A DNA stretch of 64,000 bases from Cristatella mucedo (taxonomy: Eukaryota; Bryozoa; Phylactolaemata; Cristatellidae). The stretch's first letter is position 1. Each line of letters begins with the position of its first letter. The stretch lies in NCBI GenBank assembly GCA_009760855.2, contig WPIO01000175.1:381001-445000 (forward strand), given 5' to 3'. The notes under the pieces were generated by a model. The model was given only the letters and a program-made list of their open reading frames with translations, did no database searches and was not told the DNA's origin. Below, one piece after another: positions 47,090 to 58,204 of this stretch. The translations under genes and the position numbers were made by a program.

Positions 47090-47760
47090 AAGCTAAACTT
47101 GACCTTTGCTCCAATCGATTGGTGCGATCATCTGCATTCCTTGCTCCCAGCCGGTAAGCAGTCAGTTCTGACATTTTCTATTCTTTTCAAGGTTGCCCTA
47201 AGTAGAACTAGCTAGTTTGATGTCTGTGGTGGACCACAGGCCTTCTGGGGAAAGGCACAGACTGCGTTCCGTCAGAGGTGCGATTTTTTCAGAACTTGTC
47301 TATCGAGAATGTCAGCGAGTGCCGTGTTACAGCAATCTATCAGTGATGATCGGTTAGAAGCTACATTGAGCAGCAGAGGCGAAGCAGATATTCTCGAAGG
47401 GGCAGCACCGATGTCCAGGGTCTTGAGGTTTTCCGATTCACGGAAGATTTTAGATGATCCCGATGAGGGCACAAATTAAAGACTGAACGAGATCTGCACG
47501 TGGTCAGATAAACATTTTTTTTTAATAATTGGTGATGACAAAGTGCAGTTGTACGAGAGAAATTGGTTGAGTGTGGGAATCTTGATGTGAGTAGGGCAAT
47601 GCACATGAGCCGCAAGATACAATGAGTCTGTCAGAGCACGAAACTCAGTGCTGAAGGTGTCAGATAAGTTATCAAATTAAATGTTCAAATGAGCCAAAGT
47701 GATGAAAGATTTATTTCTTGCACACAGAATCGAAATGATGTATATGCCCATTTGAAGCTG
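47090..47760 (-). mobile_element. LINE-A endonuclease region, minus strand
   Basis: Aligns with 57140-57700 of the other long minus-strand LINE-A. In reverse complement it reads an endonuclease-like segment (FRALTDSLYLAAHVHCPTH...). By order it is the 5' continuation of the split host element at 42310-43735/45656-46310. Confidence 0.6.
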
Positions 47761-47994
47761 ATTACTTTCAAAATTCTGAGAAATACTAGGTCTCCCCAAA
47801 TTAGTAAGTTAGAGTTCTGCGAACTATTCAGCATGTATAAGGTAATCGATTGCAAATAGCTCTTAAGTAATGCACAGTGCTGTGTTTTGCAAGAGTCCTG
47901 TCCAGAAAATCCTTGGATTTCCAAAACAACTTTGCTTACCTTCTTTTTTAAATAGAGGCTTTGAAAGGAACGTTCCGGCTGCCTGAAAGAGCCG
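47761..47994. other. Unassigned DNA
   Basis: Short stretch possibly still LINE-A 5' sequence; nothing clear. Confidence 0.3.
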
Positions 47995-48560
47995 AACGTG
48001 TAATGATAATAATATAACAATGCACTTGGTAAAGCACCCTCAGAGAACTCAATCTCTTTCTAGGCGCTTGACATTTGCTGCACAGGGAAATGCAATTGAA
48101 TGGTGATTAATGACGTGCTTGATAGATTATATATATATATATATATATATATAGATTGAAATAAATAACATGGTTAGGGGTGACATGCACAGGGTCAGCA
48201 TGCAAATGTGGTTAGTGGCATCATGCAGTGTCAGAACGCATACGCGCGTCCAAGACGAATCACAGGGACCCACTAAATACTGTCCTAAATAGGTGTGTCA
48301 TTAAGTTCTTTTCAAATGTAGTCAAGTCAGGGGATGCTTTGATGCAAGTCGGAAGAGAGTTCCAGGCTTTGGGAGCACACGAACTAAATGCACGGTCTCC
48401 ACAGGATTTGAGGTTTATACGAGGTATTTGTAGACTGTTGGATGACGAAAAGCGGGTGGTGCGATGCTTGGCCTATTGGTGGAGTAGATCTGAGAGATAG
48501 GCTGGAGCCAGGGAATGAAGGGACCTAAAAGTAAGCGACAAAACCTTAAGTATTTATGAG
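47995..48560 (-). mobile_element. LINE-A 3' end, minus strand
   Basis: Tail, hairpin (AAAGCACCCTCAGAG...CTAGGCGCTT at about 48032-48070), 3' UTR and coding part (FGDRAF equivalent at about 48385-48410) in reverse complement. An (AT)n run interrupts the 3' UTR at 48127-48153. Confidence 0.8.
48127..48153. repeat. (AT)n microsatellite in LINE-A
   Basis: About 13 AT repeats replacing a short part of the LINE-A 3' UTR; LINE-A sequence flanks it directly. Confidence 0.95.
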
Positions 48561-49139
48561 TCACTGCCAAGACTCTCATTTATTAGATTCACTCATCTGA
48601 AATTAGATGAAACCAAGCCTCGGGTGTAACTATGAAAGACGACTATGAATCAATCCGAATATGTTAAAAGCTAGGGAACGTTTGAGTCTTACATAGTCTC
48701 ACCTCGTTCAGCTCAAATGGAGTGAGTTTTCGTCGGAGCCGGCCCATCACATGGCGGCAGGCTTACACGTGACTTGGCTGTTTACCGCTCATTCTTCAAT
48801 TCGCACAATACTTGCAGACCCCTCGTTAAAAGAATAACACTGGATCAGAAGAGTTGTTGTGACTCTGCCTACTGCTCTCAAATGCGTTTCCTAGCATCGA
48901 CCTGTCAGCACCTATAACTCAAGATTGAGCCCAGCAAGTAAGTTTCATTCAGGATACTTACTTCGTCACTCGGCAGAGTCCGAATAGCGTCTGGTATAGA
49001 GCCAGCTGCAGGTGAATGCAGGCCTAGTTAGAGTCTCCAAACTTTTCTGCCGAATACTTTGGAAATGTCAGATTTCCTTTCCGTAATGGCACAGGTTTGG
49101 CCAGAGTCTCCGTTGCTGACTGAGCAGCAGTAGCTAACG
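48561..49139. other. Unassigned DNA
   Basis: Nothing recognisable beyond the edge of LINE-A. Confidence 0.4.
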
Positions 49140-49640
49140 GTCGATTTATTGATTCGGAGCAAAATTCTTACACTGACCAACAAGGCTCGCCTTGGCTTGG
49201 CTCCTCCATTCCTACCTAAACTGCTGTACCACCTTCATCTCTGCCTTGCACGCAGGTGCTAAACAGAGAATAAATTAACCGTTTCATTTCTAATCTTAAG
49301 AACGGTTGGCGGCAGAAGCTTTTGCTCAGCATGCATAACGGACTGTGGAACTTACTTCAACAATTCGTAGTCCACACTCTCTTCTGGCAGGCTGCCAACT
49401 GCAGCAAACCCTTCTTCGACATCCTTTATGCTTTGTGAGTTTATGCTTCCGTGCTACCCTCATTTTTGGTTGATCATCTGAAAGCTATGCTTATTGCCTT
49501 CTCTTTATTGGGTTAGATGTAGTCTGTTAGCTAAGGCATGCCTATGAAAATCCCCTTAAGCATTTAGCGAACAGTAGAAAATCTCCTTGAGCAGCACCCA
49601 CTAAGCTTGTGTGGCTTAACGAAGTTACTGACGGAGATTC
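49140..49640 (+). mobile_element. LINE-B fragment, plus strand
   Basis: Decayed LINE-B 3' coding region: the LTNKARLGLAPPFLPKLLYHL-like segment at about 49165-49235, then the region matching 50100-50330. Frames broken. Confidence 0.6.
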
Positions 49641-49659
49641 GTATCTGCAAATCGATCGG

Positions 49660-50760
49660 CCTTGATCTTAATCTGCCTCTTAGGTCCCCTTAGCCTCACG
49701 TGCTCTGCATTACAGTGGCTTTGTTACTACCTGAACGGGAGTCTTTCAGAGGATTCATGTCAATGAGTAGCTAACGTATAGCAGCTTGACGGGGCAAGCC
49801 AATTTGGTTGGGCTACCAAAGAAAGCAACAAGGCCACTGCAGTTGACCATAAATAGGGCTGCAATGCTAGTCTTCAAGTCCCAGAGGTTTGACCACGTTT
49901 CTCCTTTGCTAAAAGAGCTAGGATGGATGCCGGTTGAGCGACGGATACAGAGCAAAGTACTTATGCTGACCCACAAGGCGAGCCACGGCTTGGCTCCTTC
50001 TTACCTAGCAGAACTGCTGCATCAGTTTCAGCCTCTTCGCGCCTCCAGGTCCTGTGTGGACAATAAAATAGCTGTTCCATTTCTAGGCTTAAAGATCGTT
50101 GGCGATAGAAGCTTTAGCTCTGCAAGTCCTAGACTGTGGAACTTGCTTCCAGAATTCTTACGCAACGAAACTACTCTCCTGCTGCCGACAATGGCTTATC
50201 ATTTTCAGCGGTCCTGAGCTGCTACTTCCATGCTACTCACTATCTCAATTGCTCTCCTGACTCTGCTATGCTTTCCACTTTCTCTTTGTTGCGTGAGACT
50301 AAGTCTGTTGGCTACCGAATGCGTACCAAAAGCCGCTTTGGTTGTGAGTGGGCTAGACAAAACTCTCCTGCGTACCACCCACATAGTCCAAATGGCTTTG
50401 TGGAGTTACACACGGAGATACATACATTCACTTGTGCAGGCCTCAGCGTTCATGAAATGCTTACCACGTCCACACCAAATATATCTGTTAGCTGGCACCT
50501 TTCCTGAAGTTCGATGCAGGCATACACTAGTTCTCAATATCAAACTTTGGCCCTCATCTTCTGACTAATGGTCTATTCACAGACTCGGATTGAATATGAC
50601 ACGATTTGATGCAGTAGACGAGCTGTAAAATACCGCAAAATGGAGTTTAGTAGTATTATAATGTTTCTGGGCTCCTATTTGATCGCTCCTTTGTTAAAAC
50701 ATCTGTAAAGTGCTTAGAATGAGGATGAGTTCTTGTTGGTGCACTAAGAAAAGGTGTAAT
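49660..50760 (+). mobile_element. LINE-B, plus strand, best C-terminal copy
   Basis: A 143-codon frame (49786-50217) gives the LINE-B C-terminus: RPLQLTINRAAMLVF, FDHVSPLLKELGWMPVERRI, SHGLAPSYLAELLHQF and VGDRSFSSASPRLWNLLPEF. This is the CR1/L2-type signature but distinct from LINE-A. The 3' UTR follows, with a tail-like GTAAAGTGCTTAGAATGAGG at about 50705. 5'-truncated. Confidence 0.75.
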
Positions 50761-51639
50761 TTTAATTGCCGTAACTAAATAACATCTTTTTTATGAGTTC
50801 CTTTTAATTAGTTTTTTGAATTCTGGCATCTACTGACTTGGTGGGCCTTTTGAACTACAATTGTTGCTGTCTGCAGCCGAGTTCCTGGCCGTCTTGAAAA
50901 ACTTTTAAGTCGTAGGATGTCACCATGCAAACAGCGAAGGTATCTATAGTGAGCAAACTCTGGTGAAGAAGTATCCTGTACATCAGCTACCTGTGGGAGT
51001 TACCTCATTGCAATTGTCCGAAGCTGCCAATCCGTTACGTCTTGAAAAAAACTGTAAGAGGTAGCCAGCTGGTATTATTGAGCCATACTATCTGGGAAAC
51101 AGATAGCCTCTGAATGTAAACTAATATTTGCTAGTACTGCAGGTGCAGTCAAGCACTTCTTTGAGACGAGAGCGAGTCAATGGAAACAATTATTTTTCGT
51201 ATCTACTGTTCAGAAATGCAGAACTGAAGATAACCCTATGACTTCATCAGTGTGGATATGCTATGCTATAGCCAATAAATATCACGGCATTAGCGTTTCC
51301 ATGGTTGTATGCAGAGATGATTCAGCATGCTTGTTGGTCTGACTTACATTATTTTCAAGATAGCCAGAACTTATTATTTATGCTTATCAGGCTGCCTGTT
51401 GCCCACAAAAAGAAATCGGTTATACCTAGTGAGAAGCAGAAGATGTTTCTACTTAAGCACTGCTTTCTAGATAAATACAACAATAATAATAAACAAATAA
51501 TAATAATAGTTAATACATAATAAACTGCAAGAAAATAAATACAATAAATAAACAAAATATTAATAATAGATTCATATAGTAACTATACACAGTGTCTATA
51601 ACTGTGCATGGCATTATACTGTAGATAGCTAATTATTGT
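50761..51639. other. Unassigned DNA with AAT-rich patch
   Basis: No gene. An A/T-rich AATAAT-type patch lies at about 51475-51570, possibly the tail of the following minus-strand LINE-B. Confidence 0.45.
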
Positions 51640-53200
51640 CTCCACAAAGCCAGAGAGATTATGTGGATATTACGAAGGAGTTTCGTAAAGCTCAGTCACA
51701 ACTTAAATGGCTTTCGGTACACATTCGGTAACCAAGAGACTTCGTCTGACACAACGGAGAGAAGGTGTTAAGCATAGAGGAGTCATTAGACCATTTGAAG
51801 AGGCTAGTAGCACGGAAGTAGCAGCTTAGGACCGCTAAAAAAGAATGAGCCATGGTCGGCAGCAGGAGAGTAGTTGCCGTTACACAAGAATCGTGGGGGC
51901 GAGTTCCACAGTCTTGGACCTGCAGAGCTAAAGCTTCTGTCGCCAGTGGTCTATCAGCAAAGGAACAGGATAGCTAATTTATTTTCCATACAGGACATGA
52001 GGGCACTAGGAGGCTGAAACTGGTGCAGCAGTTCAGCCAGGTACGAATGAGTCAAATCCGTAGCGAGCCTTGGGGGTCATCCTGAGAACTTTGCTCTCTA
52101 CCCGTTGATCAACCGGTAGCCATCCTAGCTCTTATAGCAAAGGAGACAGGTAGTCAAAACCTCTGGGATCTGGAAACTAGCCTCGCGGCCATATTCATAG
52201 CCAACTGCAGTGGTCTAGTAACTCTTTTTTATAGCCCAAACAGACGAGAATTACAATAATCAAGCCAAGACGGAACTTTGATACCAGTTAACTTTCTTTT
52301 AAGCCGCCTTGGAGGACAGCTCTTAGTCTTAGATAGGAATCGGACGTGATGGCTAGCTGTATAAGCTCTCTTCTGAATGAAGCTTTTAAAATTCAGGCAG
52401 TCTTCAAAAAAGACACCTAAATTTTGGCCACGTGGTGATGGTCGCACAAAAGCGTCACTTATTATAAGAGCAAAGACTTCTAACCAGCCAAACGCTTAGG
52501 GTGTCCAGCGAGCAGCATTTTGGTTTTATTATCATTAAGTTTCAAATGGTTTTCTGACATCCATGATCGAATGTCGGCAAGGCAAAAATTCAGTTCAAAA
52601 TTTGGTGCAGCAGATTCCAACGGTTTGAATTACACATATAGCTGAGTATTGTCCGCATAAAATTTATATCTTGTTCTACTAGCCTTAATAATTTTTCACA
52701 GAGGTGGATTTTAAATGAAAAACAGCTAGGGACCGAAGACTGACCCCTGAGGGACTCCATAATTGGTCGGTTTTTAGCGGGTGAGACCTAACCCCCACAC
52801 GACACGGATTGAACACGATTGGACAAGTACGAATTAAACCATTTTAGCGCCTCTTCTGATAGACCGATTTTTGTTCTCAATCGTTCAAGTAGGGCAACTT
52901 TATCAGTGGTGTCGAAGGTGACACTCCCGTTACCGTTGTCACATAGAATGTCATTGTTAATATGGAGAAGGAAAGTTTCAGAGGAGTGCTTCCTCTTTAA
53001 CACCGATTGCAATTTTTCTGAATTGTATTCTTTGAAGTATGTGCTGCCAGCTGCTTAGTGATAATACGTTCACAAATAATTGATAAGCAAAGGAGAAAGG
53101 AAACTGGGCGATAGTTTGCATAGACCTCAGTATCTAGACGAGACATCGTCTGTATAATACAGCCCCTTCCTAAACCCGGTGCTCCGAATATCTAAGTTAG
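51640..53200 (-). mobile_element. LINE-B, minus strand, includes RT palm
   Basis: Longest LINE-B copy. On the minus strand, a frame at 52788-53012 reads HSSETFLLHINNDIL, ...TTDKVALLERL and LKWFNSYLSNRVQSV, the reverse-transcriptase palm region preceding the catalytic box. The 52220-52450 part gives a LGVFFEDCLNFKSFI-like segment and DYCNSRLFGL, and the 3' region runs to about 51640. Interrupted frames; dead. Confidence 0.75.
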
Positions 53201-54119
53201 ACCAGCGATCGCCAGTTGCAGTCAGTAGGCTGATGTAGAAGATCTAAAATCGTTTTAGATTATAACGAAGACGCCGAATGCTGTGCCCTAGCACAACAGG
53301 TGCGCTTGCAACTAAATCGTAAAACTCAGAAATTCACAAACCGGTGGAAATTTGTGAGGGAGCATCTCCTGAATTGTACTTCGTCGCGGCAATCCGGCAA
53401 GGTAGGTACCCGAAACATTTGGCTTGCAATACTGCAGCTGAGTTTATCGCAGGCCCCAACCAGTTGTGCGACTCAAGTCATTGCTGGGCGTGTTCGCAGC
53501 CTCTTTGGCCAGGAGAGCATAGCAGCTTTACACGAGCTCTGGTGTAGTGCTAGTTTTATGCTAAGGCCATATCACCTGAAAAAATTTGTCACGCTTAATT
53601 TCTCAGATCAAATTTTTTTGTTTATTGACGGAAAAGCCTTAAAAGGTACTGTACAAATTGTCTTCATACTTCTACGTGAAGGTCACATTTACCTCCGGTG
53701 GAAGTCGCTTCAACTCTGTGCACTTGCATGCAGACCTAATGCAGAGCTCTAAACAAGTTGCTTTAGATTTGCGTATAGTAAGTTGGGTAAATAAAAATAA
53801 CTACTAAACGGAGCTCCTTTGGGCCCGTTGTAGGCGTAAGTACTATTAGCCAGACTAGACTGATCCCTGACCTTCTCGGCCTGTGAGCATAGCTTCGAAA
53901 GTCAAACTATAGCGATTGGAAGCCGGCCCAAACTTGCATGGGCCCCAAAGTCAGATCAAGGCTGTGCTTGCATTTTCCAATCAGAGATAAAGCATCTGCG
54001 ATGGAAAAAGGGCCAAGCCTTCGACGTCAGTTATGGTGAGGCCAATGCAGAAAAAGTAGCTGCGGTCGCTGCACAAGTAGTCAGTTAAGTGGCTCCCTTG
54101 GGCAGCTTTCCGGAGCATT
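53201..54119 (+). other. Unassigned DNA with a 150-codon frame (53300-53752)
   Basis: A plus-strand frame of 150 codons is open without low complexity, preceded by acceptor-like AGCACAACAG. The product has no motif I know (it includes FIDGKALKGTVQIVFILLREG). It does not match LINE-A or LINE-B. It may be a decayed element or chance; there is no splice or paralogue support. Confidence 0.25.
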
Positions 54120-55493
54120 CTGGGAGACTAAGGCTTTTGATACCATCGATCACAAAGTACTTCTAGAGCGCCTCTCATCTCGCCTGGGCATCACTGGCAC
54201 TGCTCTGCAGTGGTTCAGGTCCTATCTCAGTGGGACACTCCAGAGTGTTGACGTGAATGGACAAAGATCATCTGAAGTACCTCTAAAATATGGAGTACCT
54301 CAGGGCTCTGTGCTAGGTCCGGTCCTTTTCACCGTTTATACTCTCCCTCTCGCTGATGTGATTGCCAAGCACAATCTAGGCTTTCACTTCTGTGCGGATG
54401 ACACTCAGTTGTACCTTTGCTTTGATCCCTCCCAGCCTTCGAGCACCTCAAATTCTCTCAACTCACTTGCTGCATGCATTGATGACATCCGATCATGGAT
54501 GGCAGCAAATTTTCTAAAACTAAACGATGATAAAAAACTAACTTACTAGTTATGGGCAAACCTAGTGTTATTCAGAAATTGGAAAGGCTGACTTTCAAAA
54601 TTGGCTCTGCCAGCATATCTCCAGTTGCATCAGCTCGAAATCTAGGTGTCATATTCCAATGCGACCTCTCGTTAGACGACCACATCAGCTCCACAGTCAA
54701 ATCAGCCTATTTTCAGCTTCATAACATTGCTAAAATTAGGGCTTGTTTAGATAAGGATACCACGTCCAAGTTGGTCCATGCATTCGTGACATCTCGTCTC
54801 GACTTCTGCAACTCACTGCTTACTGGCCTACCAGCGTGTGCGATCAGGCCATTGCAGCTGGTGCAAAACTCTGCAGCTAGGCTTGTCTGTCGTGAGCGTC
54901 GCAGTTGCCACATTACTCCACTTCTCGCCGACCTGCACTGGTTACCAGTCAAGCAACGTATTGACTTCAAGGTTTTGTCGCTCACTTTTAGGTCTCTTCA
55001 TTCTATGGCTCCAGCCTATCTTTCAGATATACTACCCCATCAGGCAATGCATCGTACCACTCGCTTTTCGGAATCCAACAGTCTAGAAATACCTCGTACA
55101 AACCTTAAATCCTTTGGAGACCGTGCATTTAGCTCGTATGCTCCCACAGCCTGGAACTCCCTCCCGACCTGCATCAGAACATCCCCTGACTTGACCACAT
55201 TTAAAAGAAACTTAAAAACATACCTATTTAGGACAGCATTTAGTGGGTCCTTGTGATTCGTCCTCGATGTGCTTATGCGTGCTGACACTGTTCATACTGC
55301 CACTAACCACATTTGCATGCTGACCCAGTGCATGTAACCCCTAACCATGTTATTCATTTTGTTTGTTTTTCAAGCATGATTTTACTTACTATTCTATTGC
55401 GTATTGATTCGCAGCAAATGTAAAGCGCCTAGAAAGAGACTAAGTTCTCTGAGGGCGCTTTATCAAGTGCAATATTATTATTTATTATTATTA
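54120..55493 (+). mobile_element. LINE-A, plus strand, youngest-looking copy
   Basis: The cleanest LINE-A. A 98-codon frame (54253-54549) covers YGVPQGSVLGPVLF and FCADDTQLYLCF, and a 234-codon frame (54552-55256) covers LGVIFQCDLSLDDHISS, LVHAFVTSRLDFCNSLL, HITPLLADLHWLPVKQRI and FGDRAFSSYAPTAW. The 3' UTR, hairpin (about 55423-55462) and (ATT)n tail are intact. One frameshift/stop separates the frames near 54540, and the 5' two-thirds are missing. The residue before ADD is Cys instead of the usual aromatic. Not a host gene. Confidence 0.9.
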
Positions 55494-56189
55494 TTAAGGC
55501 CTCTCCTGCTGCCGAACTTGACAGGCCCCACATGGTCGTGATCGTCCACTTCGGTGTCAAGGTTTAAGCCCTTTTTTAACTGCCTGGAGGGTAATAGAGA
55601 CTCGTGTGAGCGATGTTAGCGCTACAAAATATGCTTTTGCATTTCTAGGCGTCTTCCTACTGCAAAAGGGCCATTCACAAGCCAGGAAATCGGCATTTGG
55701 TCAGCTTTGTAGTCAGCATTCGGTCAGCTCGGTAGTCAGCACCCCTCTCCGAGACACACGATAGCGAAACTGATTTTGGAGCTGTGATAGCAGCAAGGCA
55801 TTAGCAAAAAATGATTTTTGTGTTCAATTCATGCAAAAGTTTCTTTCATATCCGGTATTCCTTAAGGCAGCTCAGTCGTTCCAAGCACATCAGGCACCTT
55901 TGTTTGAAATGCGGTCTTGTTAAGCCTCTATATCTTCTGCCCACAGTCTCAGTATGCAGCAGGAGATGTGCTCGGATAGCCGATCAAGAGCATTAATTCT
56001 TTTGATTTTTGAGCCGAACTTGATTTTTTATGACTTTGAGTAAGTTAGTCGTATTTCCATTAAGTCAAAGAAAAATTTCCACCGTCCACGTGCCGATTCG
56101 ATCAATGAATTCATCGAGGAAGTTGGATAAATTCGAAGAGCTAAGGTGCTGAGCAGGCTCTAAGCAAAGAAACAGTTGTGAATAATAGT
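55494..56189. other. Unassigned DNA
   Basis: Nothing recognisable between the two LINE-A copies. Confidence 0.4.
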
Positions 56190-57760
56190 AAGCCTACATC
56201 GTGCTTGGCGATCACGTCCATCGGCATGAATTTAAAGCATGGAAGAGAGGGAGATTTTAAACTTCAAAAAAAGATACCAAACCATGCCTTGAGACCAGAG
56301 GGACACTGTACTTCATTGGTTCTCGGGATGGTATTCACCCATTCATATTAATGGTCAAAAGTCTGCTTACAGAGGTATGAAATTAATAATTTCAGCGCTT
56401 GCTAGGGATGCCCGGGTGAGGTAAAGGTGCTCGAGAAGGAATCGGTGATCAATTATAACAAACGCTTCCAAAATATCCAGCAAAACTAGCAGAGAATCTT
56501 TACCTAAGTCTGCATGTCTACGCCGGTCATTATATACCTGAAGCATTGCTAACTAGGTGAACTGACTAGCTCAAACACTAGTCTTGAAATATCTTGCTAG
56601 GCTTGAATTTTCAATGTGAGAGCTTGGTTTACCTCTGCTCTCCTACTTCTACTTTCTTTCCAGTCTTATTTCAGTGTCATTGATATAGACGGTAAAAGGG
56701 AGACTGAGCGGATGTTTCTCACGAGTTCTCTTAGGTAATTTACATTTCTGAACTGATGGCCTCACTGCAGCTTTTCGAACGCTGCAGAGACGAGACGCGA
56801 GGCGAATAATATATATATATTTTCTTTTACTTCAGTTGCGTATCGTGGCATGAGATTTAAGCATCGAGGAAGCTTGGCAGCATTTGAGGCGAAGGAGAAC
56901 AAGTAGTATTTTTTTTACTCAGAGACGAGTTTTATGATGAGGTTATAAGCAGCCTCTTTGTAACAGGTTTTGTTATCGCGTTTATCTTTAGCAGTAGAAG
57001 CTGGAGAAGAAATCTACTAGATCAGCAAAAGAATCACAACCTATAAAGCTAACCTATTAGAGATTAAAAATATGGTTGATCGCAGATATACAGATTATTA
57101 GAATGCAATTTCTTAATCAGAAACCGGTTAGTTGAGGCTAGAACTGACCTTTGCTAGGATTTATGAGTAGTATCTGCAGTATTCTCGGTATGCCCGCCGA
57201 TAGCCTAACCTGAAGTCATGTATGCTTCTTCTAGCCTGCACTCAGTAGACCTAGCTAGGTTAATCTGGGGAACGCGATAGACAGTTTGGCACAAATTGTT
57301 CAAACTATCCGCTTACATGTGTTAGGTTCATTCAGCAGTATTTTATTATTGGTCACAATTTGGATGGGGATTGATCAAGGTTGCCGGATTCACGGACGAT
57401 TTCAAATGCTGAGTAGAAAAAGCACTGTAAAATGAACATAACCACATTGTGGTCAGATGAGCTAAATTTCGAAATAATATGGGATAAAATCACACAATTT
57501 TAGAAGAATATTTAATCGTGCGCGTGAAACTTGATGTGAGCGGTGTCATGCAACCGAGCCAAAAGAGAGAAATCATCCGTCAGTGCACGAAATGTGGCAC
57601 CCAAAATATCAGTGAACCTGTCAAAATGAATGTTAAAATCAACCGTGGCTAGAAAAGATTGATTTCTTGCATAGAAAATTGCATAGTAAATGGAATTAAG
57701 GTAATAGAATTCCGAAATAATAAAGGGCTTGGAGTGTGGGGTGACATATTACTTCCATAT
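56190..57760 (-). mobile_element. LINE-A, minus strand, RT to endonuclease region, diverged
   Basis: Covers the 5' half missing from other copies: RT segment at 56280-56600 (aligns with 43600-43720 and 45680-45780) and, further 5', an endonuclease domain. At 57620-57641 the minus strand reads DFNIHFD, the GDFNxH-type motif of APE-like endonucleases found in CR1/L2 LINEs, followed by FTDILGATFRALTD. It has no intact frame. Confidence 0.65.
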
Positions 57761-58054
57761 TAGTAGTCTTTTTCGGAGGTACCAGAAACCAGAGTTTCAT
57801 TAGCATGATTCCCGGGGACTGCAACTGGCTTAAAATTAAAGCGATAACATGCGGCTGCGACTTTTTTCTTACCAGTTTTAGTTGATTTAGGGTTGGAAAA
57901 AACCAGAAACTTGTCGGCATGATGTAGGTTATGGTTAGGTTTCAGTCAATTTTAGCTAGGTCCTTGTCATAGAGAAGAGGTCGAGATCGTCCTAAACAGT
58001 CATGACATATAATAGGCCTCCTAAATGCTAGGTTACAGTCTTTCATGGCACTGC
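57761..58054. other. Unassigned DNA
   Basis: Possibly the 5' continuation of the LINE-A copy, but no motif is visible. Confidence 0.3.

Positions 58055-58204
<150 letters not shown>

Noticed and set aside
54253-55256. A host protein-coding gene of about 330 codons
   Set aside because: Reverse-transcriptase C-terminal signatures, hairpin and (ATT)n tail show it is a LINE-A copy.
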